Assembly (NCBI GenBank): GCA_030145325.1
Contig: JAQYVW010000012.1
Span: 1-62,114, forward strand
Direction of reading: 5' to 3'
Source: Desulfurivibrionaceae bacterium
GTDB lineage: Bacteria; Desulfobacterota; Desulfobulbia; Desulfobulbales; UBA5123
Length of the DNA stretch: 62,114 bases
A model generated the notes under the pieces. That model was not told the DNA's origin. It did not search any database and saw only the letters and a program-made list of their open reading frames with translations. Both the position numbers and the translations under genes were made by a program. Positions within the stretch are counted from its first letter, which is position 1; each line of letters opens with the position of its first letter. Of the stretch, positions 46,205 through 56,072 are shown piece after piece.

Positions 46205-47893
46205 TCACTGCTGCGTCACCCGAAAGACCTCTTCAATGGATGTCACCCCCGCGCAGACCTTGCGAACTCCATCTTGGCGCAAGTTGGTCATCCCCTGCGC
46301 CATGGCAACCCGCTGAATAACATTGGCATCGGAACTTTTTATGACACTACTCTTGACCGCCTCATCCATCAACATCAGTTCATAGATACCGACCCGACCC
46401 CGATAACCGGTATTGAGACACTCAGAACAACCCTTTTCCCGATAGAAAGTATGTCCGGCAGCCATCTCGGCAGTGATCCCAACTCCGGCCAACGCCTCTG
46501 CTGAAGGGGAGTACGCCTCCTTGCAATCTGCACAGAGAACACGCACCAACCGCTGGGCAAGAATAGCCACCACCGACGACGTAACCAAGAAGGACTCAAT
46601 CCCCATATCCACCAATCGCGTTACTGCGCTGGCGGAATCATTGGTATGGAGGGTGGAAAAAACTAGATGACCAGTGAGGGCTGACTGGATGGCAATTTGC
46701 GCAGTTTCGATATCTCGAATCTCACCAACGAGAATAACATCTGGATCCTGCCGAACCAGAGAACGCAGCCCTCGGGCAAAAGTCAGATCGATTTTGGAAT
46801 TGACCTGCATCTGACCGATCCCTTCGAGGCGATATTCAATGGGATCTTCAATGGTAAGAATATTGATAGCAGCGCTATTGATAGATGACAGCCCGGCATA
46901 AAGGGTGGTGGTCTTACCGCTGCCGGTGGGGCCAGTGACTAGAATAATCCCATGGGGCAATTTGATCAGCTTATTAAAGCGGGCCAGGGTTTCCCCATCC
47001 ATACCCAGAGAGGAGAGACGGAGTAGAACATTTGATTTATCAAGCAACCTGAGCACCACTCGCTCGCCATGGGCGGTGGGGATGGTGGATACCCGCAGAT
47101 CGACATTCTTGTCGGCAATACGGATTTCAATCCGGCCATCCTGAGGCAACCGCTTCTCAGCGATATTGAGCTTAGCCATGATCTTGACTCGGGAAACCAA
47201 GGCGGACTGAATATGCCGGGGCGGGGAGAACATGTCATACAAGATGCCATCAACCCGGGAACGGATCTTAAAACTCTCCTGATAGGGCTCGATATGAATA
47301 TCGCTGGCCCCGGCGCGCACCGCTTGCGAAAGCATCAGGTTTACAAACTTTATAACCGGAGCATCACTGGTGTCGTCGAGAAGGTCACCGGTTTCTTCAA
47401 TATCGGAGATAATCTGCTGGGTGTCTTCATCCCGCATGTCCTGAATAACCTGCTCGGCCGAGCCCTGATTAACGTCATACAGGGAATTAAGCGCCGACAA
47501 GATAATATCCACCGGCGCAAGCCGTATTTCAGCCTCTGGCCAGCCCAACAGTCCGCAAAGGTCGTCCATGGGCTGAAACAGTAACGGATCATTGCAGATC
47601 ACGACCTTTTCACCGGCAAGGGGCAACAGCTTATACTTCTTTAAAAACGGCAACGGCACCCTGGCAACAAAATCAGCCGAGATATCATCAGGCAATTGGT
47701 CAACAAACCCATAGTCAAACTGCACGGCAAGTCCCTGTAAAAGAGCCACCGGGGAAAGCACCTTCTTTTTGACAAGTATTTCTCCAAGCCGCCCCCCCTT
47801 CTCACGCTGCACACCAAGGGCGTACTCCAGCATTTCAGGGGCAAGACCAGCTGTTTCCTGCAATATTTCACCAATCAAGCGCATGACAACCAT
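46205..47893 (-). CDS. gspE: Type II secretion ATPase GspE
   Basis: GspE is the hexameric cytoplasmic ATPase that drives pseudopilus assembly. The 562-residue protein has N1E-type domains (LGEILVKKKVLSPVAL), the Walker A motif GPTGSGKTTTLY near residue 325, an Asp box (IEDPIEY) and the Walker B region VGEIRDIETAQIAI. The zinc tetracysteine motif C-x2-C ... C-x2-C (CADC and CSEC) near 475-510 is also present. All catalytic elements are intact. It is the last gene of the operon. Confidence 0.96.
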   Translation of the reverse strand: MVVMRLIGEILQETAGLAPEMLEYALGVQREKGGRLGEILVKKKVLSPVALLQGLAVQFDYGFVDQLPDDISADFVARVPLPFLKKYKLLPLAGEKVVICNDPLLFQPMDDLCGLLGWPEAEIRLAPVDIILSALNSLYDVNQGSAEQVIQDMRDEDTQQIISDIEETGDLLDDTSDAPVIKFVNLMLSQAVRAGASDIHIEPYQESFKIRSRVDGILYDMFSPPRHIQSALVSRVKIMAKLNIAEKRLPQDGRIEIRIADKNVDLRVSTIPTAHGERVVLRLLDKSNVLLRLSSLGMDGETLARFNKLIKLPHGIILVTGPTGSGKTTTLYAGLSSINSAAINILTIEDPIEYRLEGIGQMQVNSKIDLTFARGLRSLVRQDPDVILVGEIRDIETAQIAIQSALTGHLVFSTLHTNDSASAVTRLVDMGIESFLVTSSVVAILAQRLVRVLCADCKEAYSPSAEALAGVGITAEMAAGHTFYREKGCSECLNTGYRGRVGIYELMLMDEAVKSSVIKSSDANVIQRVAMAQGMTNLRQDGVRKVCAGVTSIEEVFRVTQQ

Positions 47894-47957
47894 TACCTAT
47901 TATTCAACTTAGCGACAACAAAGGGCCAACAGCAGACGACGAGGACAGAAAATTGCC

Positions 47958-50303
47958 TCATTCATCGTCCTTCCTGCGAGAAGAGTTCATGCCATGATCC
48001 TCGGCATCAATAACGGGCGGAGTCTCAATGCTGGATCTAAATTGTGGATGAGTGGACAGCAGACGCTGCATATTCTTGCGGGCGACAGCAACAAGGGTTA
48101 CGCCCTGCTGGGTAGCATCCGTGGAAGCCACCGCCCGCTCATCTGGAGCAAGGGCAATCAACTTGGCATATAAAGCAAGGGCATCAGCCGGTCGGCCCTC
48201 TGCTTCTCGAACCACCCCCATATTCAAAAGGGCATAAGGATGATTGGGATCAAGGGCCAGCGCCTCTTCGAGATAAAGCCCAGCCTGCCCATATTTACCA
48301 TCGGTCAAAAATCCATAGCCAACATCGGCGAGGCGTTCTGCCGCCGCCTTATCTTTTTTCGCCAGTAGATCAGTAACCCCATCCCTAACGCCTTCCATTG
48401 AATCCTTCTTTTCCCGATAAACCTCGGTGGCCTGGGCTGGGTTACGGATAATCCGGGGAGTGATGAAGATAAAAAGATTGGTCTTCTTCCGCGACTCAGT
48501 GTGCGACTTGAAAAGCCATCCCAAGACCGGAATATCACCAAGTAAAGGCACTTTAAAGGTGCCTTCGGTGACATCCTCACCGATCAGACCACCGATAACC
48601 ACGGTATTCTTATCCTCAACAAGAACAGTGGTTTTGGCCGAGCGCTTGTAAGTAGTGGGTTGCAGGGTCGCCAGACCACCCTTCACCTTGATCACTTCCT
48701 GAAAGAGATTCAATCGCACCACCCCCTCCTGGTTGATCTGCGGGGTAATCTTCAGGGTAACGCCGACATCCTTATACTCGTAAGTATTGTATTCATTGGT
48801 GGTGGTCCCGGCAGTCTGTTGACGAGTCAAATAGGGAACGTTTTCCCCCACCTTAATCTCTGCTTCCTCATTGTCGGTGGTGAGCACTTGCGGGGTGGAG
48901 ATGATATTGACGCCGGAATCATCTTTATAAGCATCCAGCATGGCTCCCAAAGAGGCAAAGGTAATCCCGTCGACAGTGATTCCCTTCCCCAGAACCCCGA
49001 TGGAAATCCCTGAAGGCAAAGCCCCGCTCAGACCATCGTAAGCATTATCACCGCTGCCACCACTAAACCCGCCAATAATGACATCACCATTATTTGTGCC
49101 GCCACCCCGCCACTGAGCGCCAAGCTTAAAGTCCTTGTCAACATTTACCTCCATGACCAAGGCTTCGATGTAAACCATCTTCCGTGGCACATCCAACTTC
49201 TTAATCACATCCTCAAGAACTATGTAATCAGCACGTTTGGCGGTAATCACCATGGAGTTGGTCGCCTTATCGGCAACGATCTGCACATCGGCGGAAACAG
49301 CGGGGGCCTCGCCCTTGCTTCCAGCGGAGGTAGACTTTTTCTTGCCCGGCAAGGTGTTCAGCACCTTAGCCATATCTTCGGCATTGGCATTCTGCAGATA
49401 GTAGACATGGATATCACCCTCACCACGGGGCAATTCCTGATCCAATTTGTCAGCAACTAACCTAATCCTATCTGCATCATCGCTGGAGGCAAGAACAATC
49501 AAGGCATTGGTTCTTTCATCCGGGACAATCTTGATGGCCGAGGACGCCGCCCCCGCCACCGGCTTTCTCCCGGCCCGGGCCGAGGTTTGAAAAACCTGCG
49601 CCAAGGCGGTGGCAACAGTGGTGGCCGAGGCGTGCTGCAAAACAATAAAATTAATCTCTTCATCAACCACCAGCACATCAATCTCTTTGGTGATCTCCAT
49701 GAGTCTTTTGATATTGGACAACATGTCAGTAACAATCAGCATCCCGGTGGGAGCATAAGATGCCAAAACACTGTTCTTTGAGACCAGGGGAGTAAATAGC
49801 TTCTTCACCTCATTGGGATCGGCATACTTCAAGGGAATAAGTTGTGTCACCACCCTATCTTCCGAGACCCCGGGATCATTCATCAACAAGGTTTCGACAT
49901 TCTTGGAACGGGCAGCTACAGCTGGAACGATCTTAACGATGCTGCCTGAGATTACGGTGGCGAAGCCATGCACTTCGAGAACAGACTCAAAGACCTTGTA
50001 CGCTTCTTTAACGGAAATCTTGGTGGGTGAAATAATGGTCACCGTCCCCTTCACCGCACTATCGACAACAAAGTTCTTCCCGGTTAGCTCGCTGATATAC
50101 TTAATGAACAGACGGATATCAACACTGTCAAAATCGATGGTAACATAACGCCCGCCAGCACTGACCGCCGCAGCCTTAACCACCTTCCCCTTAATCGGCG
50201 GAGCAGCTAACCCCGTGGAAACTCCACCGAGAGAACAAGCCACCAACACCAAAACGGCACAAATAAAAACAAACCCGCCGCGAAAATTTCTACCTAATCT
50301 CAT
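47958..50303 (-). CDS. gspD: Type II secretion secretin GspD with C-terminal TPR extension
   Basis: GspD forms the outer-membrane channel of the system. From the ATG at 50303 (AAGGGA upstream) it is 781 residues. The signal peptide contains L-V-A-C-S at residues 20-24, a possible lipobox. N0 (VTIDFDSVDIRLFIKYISELTG) and N1-N3 domains follow, then the secretin domain ending with VPLLGDIPVLGWLFKSH and FIFITPRII. Instead of the short S domain, about 150 residues follow that contain two TPR units (GKYGQAGLYLEEALALDPNHPYALLNMG). Such an extension is unusual and could replace a separate TPR pilotin. A lipid anchor would fit self-targeting as in HxcQ. An earlier start at 50405 would bury the signal peptide and is rejected. 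Confidence 0.93.
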   Translation of the reverse strand: MRLGRNFRGGFVFICAVLVLVACSLGGVSTGLAAPPIKGKVVKAAAVSAGGRYVTIDFDSVDIRLFIKYISELTGKNFVVDSAVKGTVTIISPTKISVKEAYKVFESVLEVHGFATVISGSIVKIVPAVAARSKNVETLLMNDPGVSEDRVVTQLIPLKYADPNEVKKLFTPLVSKNSVLASYAPTGMLIVTDMLSNIKRLMEITKEIDVLVVDEEINFIVLQHASATTVATALAQVFQTSARAGRKPVAGAASSAIKIVPDERTNALIVLASSDDADRIRLVADKLDQELPRGEGDIHVYYLQNANAEDMAKVLNTLPGKKKSTSAGSKGEAPAVSADVQIVADKATNSMVITAKRADYIVLEDVIKKLDVPRKMVYIEALVMEVNVDKDFKLGAQWRGGGTNNGDVIIGGFSGGSGDNAYDGLSGALPSGISIGVLGKGITVDGITFASLGAMLDAYKDDSGVNIISTPQVLTTDNEEAEIKVGENVPYLTRQQTAGTTTNEYNTYEYKDVGVTLKITPQINQEGVVRLNLFQEVIKVKGGLATLQPTTYKRSAKTTVLVEDKNTVVIGGLIGEDVTEGTFKVPLLGDIPVLGWLFKSHTESRKKTNLFIFITPRIIRNPAQATEVYREKKDSMEGVRDGVTDLLAKKDKAAAERLADVGYGFLTDGKYGQAGLYLEEALALDPNHPYALLNMGVVREAEGRPADALALYAKLIALAPDERAVASTDATQQGVTLVAVARKNMQRLLSTHPQFRSSIETPPVIDAEDHGMNSSRRKDDE

Positions 50304-50326
50304 ATTCAATCCCTTACGATTTGCCC

Positions 50327-50382
50327 TAGTGTCATGTCCTGCAAGAATTGCCGCATTTTGCTCGTTCTTTGCCGCGACACTA
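50327..50382. repeat. Small imperfect palindrome in the gspD leader
   Basis: TAGTGTC (50327-50333) and GACACTA (50376-50382) bracket an interior where GCAAGAA pairs with TTCTTTGC. The 56-bp element lies in the 153-bp gspC-gspD gap and ends about 24 bp before the gspD start. It could be a transcribed hairpin or a decayed repeat element. Confidence 0.4.
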
Positions 50383-50456
50383 ACCAGACGAGCAATCATT
50401 ACCAATAACTATTCCTTCCCAACAAAACCCGACCGACTACCCCTTCAACAACCTTA

Positions 50457-51353
50457 TCATTCCTTAAGCGTGTAGTTAATCGTCTGCCGCCTGCCCCCTC
50501 TTTTCAACTGCATGGACACCGGCTCACCAGATCTCAAGGTCGAATACAAGCCAGCCGTCTCTTCGGGTGAGGTGATCGGCTTACCATTAACCCTTTCCAA
50601 AATGTCATTCTTACGAAGTCCCAGCTTCCTGAAAATCGAATTCTTTTTGATATCCGTCAACATAACCCCGTCAACCTTACCACCGCTCTGATGAGGACGC
50701 ATGGAGACCCCGACCCGCAGATTATTGATGTCGCTCAACACTTTATCGACATCACTTGCGTCCACGGCAATCTCCGACACCTGCCGGCCTGGGGATACTC
50801 GCGATCTACCCTTACTCCTACGCTGAAGAGAATTTGCAGCAGCAACCGAAGAAGACGACGCTTTATCGTCCGCCATGCTCAGGATCTCGTCCTTACCCCG
50901 CAGATGCAGAATAATCTTTCCTCGCAAAATTTTCTTCACCAGGGCCTGCTGCACACTGTCGCCCTCGCGATAGATATCCTGCTGCCGGGTTTTATTATCC
51001 AGAATAATTGCCCGCCGACCATTGCTGTCACTGTCAATGGTTCCCATCAGGGTCAAATCGAGGGATGTTTCCTGCAAATCCGCAACATCGGCAAGCTGCA
51101 CATCCTCAAGAACGGATTCCGCCGCCCCGAACAAGTTCCTGCTAACAATGACTTGATATCCCTTAACCTGCTCCTTAGCTTGCCGACGATTCTCCCGGGC
51201 CGGAACAGTGGCTGTGTCATGCACCGGAACCGCCACCGTGGCAGCCAGCCGCAAGCGAACTACCTTGTAGAAGAGATCAACCCCGGCAAAAATGATTATC
51301 GCCGAGGCGATGAGCAAAAATCCCGTTCTGTAAATTTTTGAAATACTGTTCAT
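50457..51353 (-). CDS. gspC: Type II secretion inner-membrane protein GspC
   Basis: GspC links the inner-membrane platform to the secretin. The 298-residue protein has one membrane segment (about 8-28) and a homology region around residues 70-145 (VSRNLFGAAE, TLMGTIDSDSNGRRAIILDN). A C-terminal PDZ domain (about 208-298, NSIFRKLGLRKNDILERVNG) completes it. It lies between gspN and gspD in the same transcript. Confidence 0.93.
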   Translation of the reverse strand: MNSISKIYRTGFLLIASAIIIFAGVDLFYKVVRLRLAATVAVPVHDTATVPARENRRQAKEQVKGYQVIVSRNLFGAAESVLEDVQLADVADLQETSLDLTLMGTIDSDSNGRRAIILDNKTRQQDIYREGDSVQQALVKKILRGKIILHLRGKDEILSMADDKASSSSVAAANSLQRRSKGRSRVSPGRQVSEIAVDASDVDKVLSDINNLRVGVSMRPHQSGGKVDGVMLTDIKKNSIFRKLGLRKNDILERVNGKPITSPEETAGLYSTLRSGEPVSMQLKRGGRRQTINYTLKE

Positions 51354-51366
51354 TTTCCCCGGTCAC

Positions 51367-52257
51367 TCACAGCAATCTAATCTTCGGCTGCTTAAAGGTG
51401 CCACCGACACCGATACGGATCTTGCCGTTGCGTAAAAATTGTTGCATCACCTTCATAGCGCTCTCCCCCTCGGGCGTTCCCCGAAAGGCATTCCTATCCG
51501 GCTCAATGTCGCCGCGCAGAGACAAGACGCTGCGCAGCAGGTTATCCTGAATATGCACGGAACCAGTGATCGTTCCCTGTCCCTCTCTGCCTGCCAAGTC
51601 AAAACGCTGAACCGTCGCCTTGCCCTTGGCAATCTCCAAGGCAAGGGACACCTGGCCAAGATCTAAGGAGGAAAAACCGAGCACCGGCTGCAACAACTCA
51701 ACCTCGCCGTTACGAAGGGTTAAATCCATCTGCCCAGTGCCATCATTAAATCGCGCACTACCGGCGGTGTAGGTAACGTCGCCGCTCACTTCACCCTCAA
51801 CATATCTGCCCAGCAAATTTTTCAGGTTGGCATAACGCCGCAACTGGATCTCAGTCATTTGCATTGACAAAGTCTGCGGGAAAGCACCGTCAGCGCGAAG
51901 CGCAACATGGCCTCGCACCTCGCCACCATAGGCGTTGGCGGTAAAAGAGACCTCTTTTCTCCCCATACACAGCCCCCACAGAGACGGCGCCACCCATAGT
52001 TTCTCCAGCTGTAGGACGGGCTGGCTCTCACCAACCGGAGCAACCCGACACCCGGCAGCACGCAATCGCAACAGAGGCGTCACCGCCACCTGGGCAACAG
52101 TCAGACGATATCCCGGCATCTGGCGGGCAAAGGCCCGCTGCAAAAAACCGGCTGCGACCTCAGAGGGCATACGAACAAACAAGGCCAGCACCGTCACCAA
52201 CAGGAACCAAACGGTATACCCCAGCCATTTTTGCCCATCCGCCGTCAACCATTTCAT
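51367..52257 (-). CDS. gspN: Type II secretion protein GspN
   Basis: This 296-residue bitopic protein has one membrane segment (about 12-30) and a beta-rich periplasmic region (MPGYRLTVAQVAVTPLLRLRA). It matches the GspN type seen in delta-proteobacterial systems more by layout and position than by strong motifs. It begins 24 bp after gspM ends. Its role is accessory and not well defined in the family. Confidence 0.82.
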   Translation of the reverse strand: MKWLTADGQKWLGYTVWFLLVTVLALFVRMPSEVAAGFLQRAFARQMPGYRLTVAQVAVTPLLRLRAAGCRVAPVGESQPVLQLEKLWVAPSLWGLCMGRKEVSFTANAYGGEVRGHVALRADGAFPQTLSMQMTEIQLRRYANLKNLLGRYVEGEVSGDVTYTAGSARFNDGTGQMDLTLRNGEVELLQPVLGFSSLDLGQVSLALEIAKGKATVQRFDLAGREGQGTITGSVHIQDNLLRSVLSLRGDIEPDRNAFRGTPEGESAMKVMQQFLRNGKIRIGVGGTFKQPKIRLL

Positions 52258-52281
52258 CGCATCAATCCCATGCCACCTTGC

Positions 52282-52806
52282 TCACTGAAAGGTCACCACT
52301 TGCAAAATAATATCTAGATAACTAGGCATACTTTTCGATTCCTGAACCGTTATCCGCCGCACGGAAACCACATTCTGCGAAGACTCGATCCTCCGCAAAA
52401 AATCCACCAATTGCGGCAAGGTAATCTTTTCCAGCTTCATCTCGACCTGCAACTCCCGACGAGCGCCATCCACGCCGATCTCGGAAGGTTTCATATACTT
52501 GATGTTCGCCTTTATGGCGGCCCCGGCAGCAGCCGCTTCCAGAAAAGGAAAAAGAGTAAAGCCCTTTTGGCGCTGAGCCAGACGTTGTTCAACATCCTGA
52601 TAGCCCTGGCGAGTAGAACGATATTCATCGCGCAAGACCTTCATTTTCTGCAGGGCTGCTTCCTTGGCGCTGACGCCGCTGCGTAGGCCATCCATCCTAT
52701 CCAGGAAAGGAAACACCAGCAGTTGCAGCACCAGGAACAGCACCGCCAAACCACCGGCAACCGCCACCAACATTTTTTCTCGCCTGGCAAGTTTCATTAA
52801 CGACAA
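52282..52806 (-). CDS. gspM: Type II secretion protein GspM
   Basis: GspM is a small bitopic partner of GspL in the inner-membrane platform. The 174-residue protein has a membrane helix at about 12-33, a coiled-coil stretch (GVSAKEAALQKMKVLRDEY) and a C-terminal ferredoxin-like fold (LVDFLRRIESSQNVVSVRRIT). It follows gspL by 7 bp. Confidence 0.88.
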   Translation of the reverse strand: MSLMKLARREKMLVAVAGGLAVLFLVLQLLVFPFLDRMDGLRSGVSAKEAALQKMKVLRDEYRSTRQGYQDVEQRLAQRQKGFTLFPFLEAAAAGAAIKANIKYMKPSEIGVDGARRELQVEMKLEKITLPQLVDFLRRIESSQNVVSVRRITVQESKSMPSYLDIILQVVTFQ

Positions 52807-52813
52807 CCAATCA

Positions 52814-54259
52814 TTATTGAATACGCAATTCGAACTGCACCTTATTACCGGTGCGATCGAGGTTTGCGGAACTTATGGTCACTTCCTGAAACAGCGGGGA
52901 AGCCTCAAGATCCTTCTTAATCACATCCACGTTATTGAAATTATCCGTCTCGCCCTTAATCCTCGCCCCTTCCTGATCAAGGGCCAAGCGGGTCAGGCGC
53001 ACCATAAAGGAGGCCGGAACACGGGTAGATATTTCCTGTAGAAAGGCCAGGGCGGAGATTTCGGCCCAGCCATTAGCACTTCCCGATGACGACTTTTTAA
53101 TTTCATTGATCCTGACCCGCAGCTGTTGCACAGGATCGACAATGCGAGTTACCTGTGGCAACGCTTCCCGAAAAACTCCCTTTACCTGCCCATCAAGATC
53201 TTGATACTGCCGCTGCAAATAAAAATATTCGAAACCGAGATTGGCGGCGGTCAAGGCCACCAAAACCATGGCAAAGGCCGACACCAGAGCAACCTCTTTC
53301 TTGAATCTATGCAAAGGACGATTAACGACAAACTCTTCTTTACGAAAGTTAAAGCTGCCCGCCTCAGCTCGACGCCCCCGCAGGGCCAAAGCCAAAGCGC
53401 CATCCATCAACGCACCATCCCACTGTGCCGCCACCGTCGGCTCAAGACTTATGGAGGCGTGGGCGGCAAGATCAACCCGCTCTACCCGGAGGCCCATGTA
53501 CTCGGCCAGGAGTGTCATTACGTCGGCCACGCCCACCAGCGGGCCGGTGACAAAAACCGTCTCGGGCGCTACAACTTCCCCTTCGTTGCCATAAGAACGA
53601 ACGGTATTCATCACCGCGCGGCAAAAGCGACGGCACGTTTCCGCGCGCATCTCCGCCGAATCCATATCGCCGGTAACGACGATATCCCGAACCAGCACCA
53701 CTCGCCCCGCTCGAAACAAGACCATCTCGCCACCGGAACGATTTAGATCCAGCAACAACCCACAATCCGGGCCATGGGCACGTTGGGCTAAATAGCCGGC
53801 CAGAGGAACATTTCTCACCTCCAAGAGCGCTGGCTCCACCGCCGCCGCCCGCCACTGGCCCAGATACTCGGTAAGGTATTGCCGCTCCACCATGGCGGCC
53901 AAAACATCCGGTTGCGCTCCTGATGTGGCCACTGCGAAATCAACCACCAGCCCTTCCATAGCGGCAGGAACCATGGTTTCAAGTTCATAACCAATGGTTT
54001 GCCCTATCTTTCTCGCCGAGGAAAAAGGCATTTTAACATTGCGAAAAGAAAGACGCCCGGCAGGAATAACACTGACACAATCACCACCCGAGGCCTCAAT
54101 CTGCGCGCAAACATCAGCAAGGGCCGCCGCGAGACCATTTCCATCCAGCAGCGGCACCGCAGCGACTCTGGAAATCACCTGCTGACGCAGGCTCCCCTTC
54201 ACCTCAACGGCGACCACCATGTCGTCGCGGATATCAATGCCAACCCTGGTGCCGATCAT
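52814..54259 (-). CDS. gspL: Type II secretion protein GspL (PilM-like actin fold)
   Basis: GspL anchors the GspE ATPase to the membrane platform. The 481-residue protein has an actin-like cytoplasmic domain (MIGTRVGIDIRDDMVVAVEVKG; LLLDLNRSGGEMVLF) of about 310 residues. One membrane segment lies near 325-347, and a periplasmic ferredoxin-like domain follows. Length is typical for GspL. It is placed between gspK and gspM as in other operons. Confidence 0.9.
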   Translation of the reverse strand: MIGTRVGIDIRDDMVVAVEVKGSLRQQVISRVAAVPLLDGNGLAAALADVCAQIEASGGDCVSVIPAGRLSFRNVKMPFSSARKIGQTIGYELETMVPAAMEGLVVDFAVATSGAQPDVLAAMVERQYLTEYLGQWRAAAVEPALLEVRNVPLAGYLAQRAHGPDCGLLLDLNRSGGEMVLFRAGRVVLVRDIVVTGDMDSAEMRAETCRRFCRAVMNTVRSYGNEGEVVAPETVFVTGPLVGVADVMTLLAEYMGLRVERVDLAAHASISLEPTVAAQWDGALMDGALALALRGRRAEAGSFNFRKEEFVVNRPLHRFKKEVALVSAFAMVLVALTAANLGFEYFYLQRQYQDLDGQVKGVFREALPQVTRIVDPVQQLRVRINEIKKSSSGSANGWAEISALAFLQEISTRVPASFMVRLTRLALDQEGARIKGETDNFNNVDVIKKDLEASPLFQEVTISSANLDRTGNKVQFELRIQ

Positions 54260-54325
54260 TTTACTCCCACAGAAATAACATTACCGACAACGAGAGCCGG
54301 GTTAATAAGCATAAAACTAAACATA

Positions 54326-55291
54326 TTACTCTACTTGCCACGACAGAACTTCGATTTTATTCTTATCAACTCGATCCACCACCCCACGTACGGATCGTTG
54401 CATCCGCCCCTTCTTGGCAATGGCGACAATCTCAAAATACCTGCTCTGCACACCCGCGCCCACAATGTTCACATCACCACGGACATTCTGATACCACAAC
54501 GGACTGGAGAGATCGTTGCCCGGCTCTCGACGATATTCATCCATCCCCTCAACCATTTCGGCATCCATGTTTACCGCCAGCGCCAATAGCACCGAGGGGG
54601 GAGCAGTATTGATGTTAACCGTACCGTCATTTCCATGCGGGGTAAGGCTTGCAGCGATGCCCGGACCATTTTCGCCGCCATACATAATCGCTTCGCTCAT
54701 CCCCTGCACCAACAACAGTTCCGCCAAATTCTCAATGGGACCGTTTTTACACTTGCATGGCCGTTGCCGAGAAAGATAGGTGGCGCTCTCCGCCCCGAAG
54801 CGGGTTACTTCATCATCACTATCCAGCCAATCCTTAACCGCATCAGAAATATTCTCAGCATCTTCCTCATCCACACCACCGGCAAGAACCAGCAAGCGGA
54901 CAAAACTCTCGCGGACGTCCTCATTATACTGGCCATCCTCACTTACCAGGGCATTCACCTGCAAAAGCCCGGATTGATCAATGATCTCCAGCTCACCCTC
55001 CGCAGCAAAGAATTGCTTGGCGTCCCCGCTCAAATCTTCTGGTAACGCCCACGTTTCGGTGAGGGCATCATATTCGTTTGCGGCGACATCAACGGCAAGA
55101 ACAGCTCTGGCATAATCGAACAGCGAACCAGCCCGGGCGGAAAGCTGAAATGATTCCCGTAAATTTGCAGCAGAGACATAATCGGTGCGCATGGCGATGC
55201 AGAAATAAACGGTAACCGCCGTCAACAGGGAGACCACCAGCAAGGTGACCAACAAAGCCATCCCGCGACGATTATTTAGTAACCGGAACAT
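54326..55291 (-). CDS. gspK: Type II secretion minor pseudopilin GspK
   Basis: GspK caps the pseudopilus tip with GspI and GspJ. The 321-residue protein starts with a short basic leader and RRGMALLVTLLVVSLLTAVT. It lacks Glu at position 5 after the cleavage Gly, as is normal for GspK. A large alpha-helical domain (residues about 100-200) is inserted in the pilin fold. It contains a Cys pair (CKCKN), and INTAPPSVLLAL follows. Gap to gspJ is 4 bp. Confidence 0.93.
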   Translation of the reverse strand: MFRLLNNRRGMALLVTLLVVSLLTAVTVYFCIAMRTDYVSAANLRESFQLSARAGSLFDYARAVLAVDVAANEYDALTETWALPEDLSGDAKQFFAAEGELEIIDQSGLLQVNALVSEDGQYNEDVRESFVRLLVLAGGVDEEDAENISDAVKDWLDSDDEVTRFGAESATYLSRQRPCKCKNGPIENLAELLLVQGMSEAIMYGGENGPGIAASLTPHGNDGTVNINTAPPSVLLALAVNMDAEMVEGMDEYRREPGNDLSSPLWYQNVRGDVNIVGAGVQSRYFEIVAIAKKGRMQRSVRGVVDRVDKNKIEVLSWQVE

Positions 55292-55295
55292 AGGC

Positions 55296-56072
55296 TCAAT
55301 CCTTTTCCCGGTTGCCGCGACTGGGCAGAATTACTGCAGTTCTAAATTTGATCACCTTGGCATCGCTGTCAGGGACAAGAAAATCAAGCTCCACGGCAAC
55401 ACCTGCCGGGAATTCACCCTGCAAAGACTCACTGGTGGAATCCCAGCTGTCAGACAGCTCTCCTTCTCGATCAAAATAGGTAAAATTCACCCCGACCAAG
55501 CCATTGCAGAGCAGAAAACCACGCTCACTTTCACCTTGTTCCTGCTCCGGCACGTCAACCCTATACAAGGCAAGGGTTTTACCATCTTCAGCCCCTTGCA
55601 CGGCATAGCTTATAATGCTCAAGCCCCCCCTGGACCCCGAACCGGAAAAAGAAAGATGCGCCCGCGACCAAAACCGCAACGAATCCGCCTCTTTTCCATC
55701 CTCTTGGCCATCAACTCCAAATAGGGAATGGCTTTCTTCCTCCATCCCTTCCCCTTGCCAACGAGGAGGCGCCACTGCCTCCAAATCCTCGGAGATCCTC
55801 TCCATGGCGATGCGGGCCATCTGATAGACATCAGCTTGCTTCTGCGTGGATCCCACCAGACGAAAGGTACTGCTGTAGGCACCATAAAGAGCAGAGACAA
55901 CAATACTGAAAATAAAAACTGCAACCAGGATCTCCACCAGGGTAAAACCGTCGCTGCCGGTGGCCGTACCATGAACAGTGCCAAGGCGGAACCATCCGCG
56001 AAGCTTTTGCGCTGCCAACCCATCCCCCTTGGGTCCAGCTCCCCTTACCTTCTCACTCCCGAAAAGTATCAT
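55296..56072 (-). CDS. gspJ: Type II secretion minor pseudopilin GspJ
   Basis: This is a 258-residue pseudopilin with the prepilin signal GFTLVEILVAVFIFSIVVSALYG. The leader before the cleavage Gly is about 42 residues, much longer than usual. No better start with a clear ribosome site was found, so the leader may be real or the start may lie at a later alternative codon such as the TTG about 20 codons in. The ATG overlaps the gspI stop. The body continues with the GspJ-like RISEDLEAV segment. Confidence 0.9.
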   Translation of the reverse strand: MILFGSEKVRGAGPKGDGLAAQKLRGWFRLGTVHGTATGSDGFTLVEILVAVFIFSIVVSALYGAYSSTFRLVGSTQKQADVYQMARIAMERISEDLEAVAPPRWQGEGMEEESHSLFGVDGQEDGKEADSLRFWSRAHLSFSGSGSRGGLSIISYAVQGAEDGKTLALYRVDVPEQEQGESERGFLLCNGLVGVNFTYFDREGELSDSWDSTSESLQGEFPAGVAVELDFLVPDSDAKVIKFRTAVILPSRGNREKD

